Positions 62,550-64,000 of a stretch of DNA of 64,000 nt are shown one piece after another. The position numbers and the translations under genes are program-made. Positions within the stretch are counted from its first letter, which is position 1. Each line of letters starts with the position of its first letter. This stretch comes from Pseudomonadota bacterium (GTDB lineage Bacteria; Pseudomonadota; Alphaproteobacteria; Reyranellales; Reyranellaceae): positions 1-64,000 of the forward strand of contig JAFEBU010000083.1 in NCBI GenBank assembly GCA_018242505.1, written 5' to 3'. The notes under the pieces are model-generated. The model did no database searches. It was not told where the DNA came from and was given only the letters and a program-made list of their open reading frames with translations.

Positions 62550-62894
62550 CTATTTCTCGTTGTCGGTCGGCGGAGCCGGGTCGGCTGCCACAGCAAAGCC
62601 CGCAGCCCGTGCCGCCTCCTTGTTGAGACGGTCGCGCAAGTCCTTCCCGGTCTTGAAATACGGCACCCGCTTGGACGCCACGGCAACCTGCTCGCCGGTG
62701 CGCGGATTGCGGCCGGTGCGCGGATCGCGCTTCTTCACGGAGAAGGCGCCAAAGCCCCGCAGTTCAACGCGGTCGCCATGCGCCAGCGCTTTGGAGATTT
62801 CATCGAAGACCGTGGCAACGATGCGCTCGACATCCCTTTGATAGAGATGAGGATTTCGCGCCGCCAAGCGAGCGATCAACTCCGACTTCGTCAT
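62550..62894 (-). CDS. ihfB: Integration host factor subunit beta
   Basis: 114 residues from the ATG at 62894; an ATG at 62903 is in frame. MTKSELIARLAARNPHLYQRDVERIVATVFDEI and VELRGFGAFSVKKRDPRTGRNPRTGEQV are the classic IHF-beta/HU family sequences, with the DNA-bending Pro arm in NPRTG. The last 20 residues (AAGFAVAADPAPPTDNEK) extend beyond the usual 94-100-residue length. With IhfA (elsewhere) it bends DNA at specific sites. Confidence 0.95.
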   Translation of the reverse strand: MTKSELIARLAARNPHLYQRDVERIVATVFDEISKALAHGDRVELRGFGAFSVKKRDPRTGRNPRTGEQVAVASKRVPYFKTGKDLRDRLNKEAARAAGFAVAADPAPPTDNEK

Positions 62895-63006
62895 TGGCGT
62901 CATAATAGAGCAAAACGCCGCAGGGTCAAGGTAAGCCATTGAAAGCAAAAGGAAACCGCCCGAATAGCTCTCGCGGGGCGCAATCGAAGCGTTCTCGGCC
63001 CAAGAA

Positions 63007-63035
63007 AAAGGCCGGTCCCGAAAGGACCGGCCTTT
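63007..63035 (-). terminator. Rho-independent terminator of rpsA
   Basis: A perfect 12-bp stem (AAAGGCCGGTCC with GGACCGGCCTTT) and a 5-nt loop begin 21 nt after the rpsA stop on the minus strand and run into TTTTTCTTG. This is the clearest intrinsic terminator in the window and separates rpsA from ihfB. Confidence 0.9.
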
Positions 63036-63056
63036 GCTTTCGCTCAGCGCGAAAGT

Positions 63057-64000
63057 TCATTTCTCTTCGGCTTCTTCCTTCTTCTGGGCGCGGCTCAGGG
63101 CGGCGCCCAGGATGTCGCCGAGGCTCGCACCCGAGTCGGACGAGCCGAAATCGGCCATCGCCTTCTTCTCTTCGTCGAGCTCGCGCGCCTTGACCGACAG
63201 CACGACGCGACGCGAGGTCTTGTCGATATTGGTGATCTTGGCATCGAGCTTGTCGCCGATCGCATAGCGGTCGGGGCGTTGCTCGGAGCGGTCGCGGGAC
63301 AGCTCCGACTTGCGGATGAAGCCCGGGATGCCGTCCTGCACCGTGACGTCGATGCCATTGTCCTGAATGCCCGCCACAATGACGGTGACCACGTCGCCCT
63401 TCTTCGCGACCGAACCCACCTTCTCGAAGGGGTCATTGGCCAGCTGCTTGATGCCGAGCGAGATGCGTTCCTTGTCGACGTCGACGTCCAGCACCTTGAC
63501 CTTGACGTTGTCGCCTTTCTTGTAGTCGCGGATTGCCTCGTCGCCGGCCTTGTCCCACGACAGGTCGCTGAGATGCACCATGCCGTCGATATCGCCCGGC
63601 AGGCCGACGAACAGGCCGAACTCGGTGATATTGCGGACCTCGCCGTCGATCTCCGTCCCGGCAGGATAGTTCTCGGCGAAGCTCTCCCACGGGTTGGCCA
63701 TGCACTGCTTGAGGCCAAGCGAGATCCGGCGCTTGGACATGTCGACGTCGAGCACCATCACTTCGACCTCCTGCGAGGTCGAGACGATCTTGCCCGGATG
63801 CACGTTCTTCTTGGTCCAGCTCATTTCCGAGACATGGACCAGCCCCTCGACGCCCGGCTCCAGTTCCACGAAGGCGCCGTAGTCGGTGATGTTGGTGACC
63901 CGGCCCTTGAGCTTGAGGCCGACCGGGTACTTGGCGCCAGCGCCATCCCACGGATCGCTCATCAACTGCTTCATGCCGAGCGAGATGCGCTGCGTCTCGG
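63057..64000 (-). CDS. rpsA: 30S ribosomal protein S1, C-terminal part (5' end outside window)
   Basis: The frame is open to the window edge and encodes about 313 residues with at least four S1 RNA-binding repeats, e.g. GLKLKGRVTNITDYGAFVELEPGVEGLVHVSEMSW and GTEIDGEVRNITEFGLFVGLPGDIDGMVHLSDLSW. The C-terminal tail is acidic and lysine-rich. S1 helps the 30S subunit bind mRNA. The internal ATG at 63974 is not the start: the sequence continues upstream as ETQRISLGMKQL. Confidence 0.95.
   Translation of the reverse strand, partial: ETQRISLGMKQLMSDPWDGAGAKYPVGLKLKGRVTNITDYGAFVELEPGVEGLVHVSEMSWTKKNVHPGKIVSTSQEVEVMVLDVDMSKRRISLGLKQCMANPWESFAENYPAGTEIDGEVRNITEFGLFVGLPGDIDGMVHLSDLSWDKAGDEAIRDYKKGDNVKVKVLDVDVDKERISLGIKQLANDPFEKVGSVAKKGDVVTVIVAGIQDNGIDVTVQDGIPGFIRKSELSRDRSEQRPDRYAIGDKLDAKITNIDKTSRRVVLSVKARELDEEKKAMADFGSSDSGASLGDILGAALSRAQKKEEAEEK

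Overview
The window is GC-rich, gene-dense bacterial chromosome with an alphaproteobacterial look. Support comes from the rpsA-ihfB-lapA order at the right edge, many catabolic operons joined by 4-nt ATGA/GTGA overlaps, branched-chain-amino-acid-type (Liv) ABC importers, and tandem molybdenum hydroxylases. A Reyranella- or Bradyrhizobium-like organism is plausible, but this is inference; no rRNA or tRNA gene is visible. I see no insertion sequence, prophage, integrase or CRISPR array.

Left part (1-12.7 kb): the last residues of an outer-membrane barrel-like protein, a Kup potassium transporter, a small gene of unknown function with a Fur-like promoter and a hairpin over its ribosome-binding site, then a complete srf locus. 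The srf locus has two tandem SrfA-like single-pass membrane proteins, SrfB (Hsp70/actin-type ATPase fold), SrfC (P-loop protein with GTPase-type G1, G3 and G4 motifs), a membrane-anchored Sel1 protein, and a small convergent membrane coiled-coil protein. Srf proteins are historically called virulence factors, but their molecular job is unresolved. This is my main candidate for an under-described system.

Middle (12.9-31.2 kb): a thiolase; small envelope proteins (TPR, lipoprotein, DUF4168); then a divergent catabolic region. On the minus strand lie a flavin monooxygenase with an NTF2-like N-terminus, an SDR lacking the YxxxK pair, and an XdhAB-type xanthine dehydrogenase. On the plus strand lie two polysaccharide-deacetylase/PuuE-like proteins, an MmgE/PrpD protein and a full Liv importer. 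The substrate is unknown; a purine- or ureide-like compound is possible.

Centre (31.2-45.3 kb): an operon of SDR, P1 peptidase, BaiN-type flavoprotein and M14 carboxypeptidase; an island of small ORFs; a CBS protein; QueC; DUF4142; a universal stress protein; a TPR protein with a C-terminal Kazal domain; a PNPOx-like/VOC pair; and an amidase-aspartate dehydrogenase pair.

Right part (45.4-59.7 kb): one long minus-strand operon led by a MarR regulator. It runs through a FAD subunit, a fused 2Fe-2S/molybdopterin hydroxylase, a 6-hydroxynicotinate-reductase-like Fe-S enzyme, a UPF0280 (ApbE-like) protein, an amino-acid-synthesis family protein, a Liv importer with fused LivH-LivM permease, and HyuA, and ends with a nucleotidyltransferase gene broken by an apparent 4-nt deletion. 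The set fits uptake, hydroxylation, reduction and lactam opening of an N-heteroaromatic compound related to nicotinate. A CoA transferase and an ornithine-cyclodeaminase-like gene follow. Then come lapA, ihfB and the 3' part of rpsA with a perfect 12-bp terminator.
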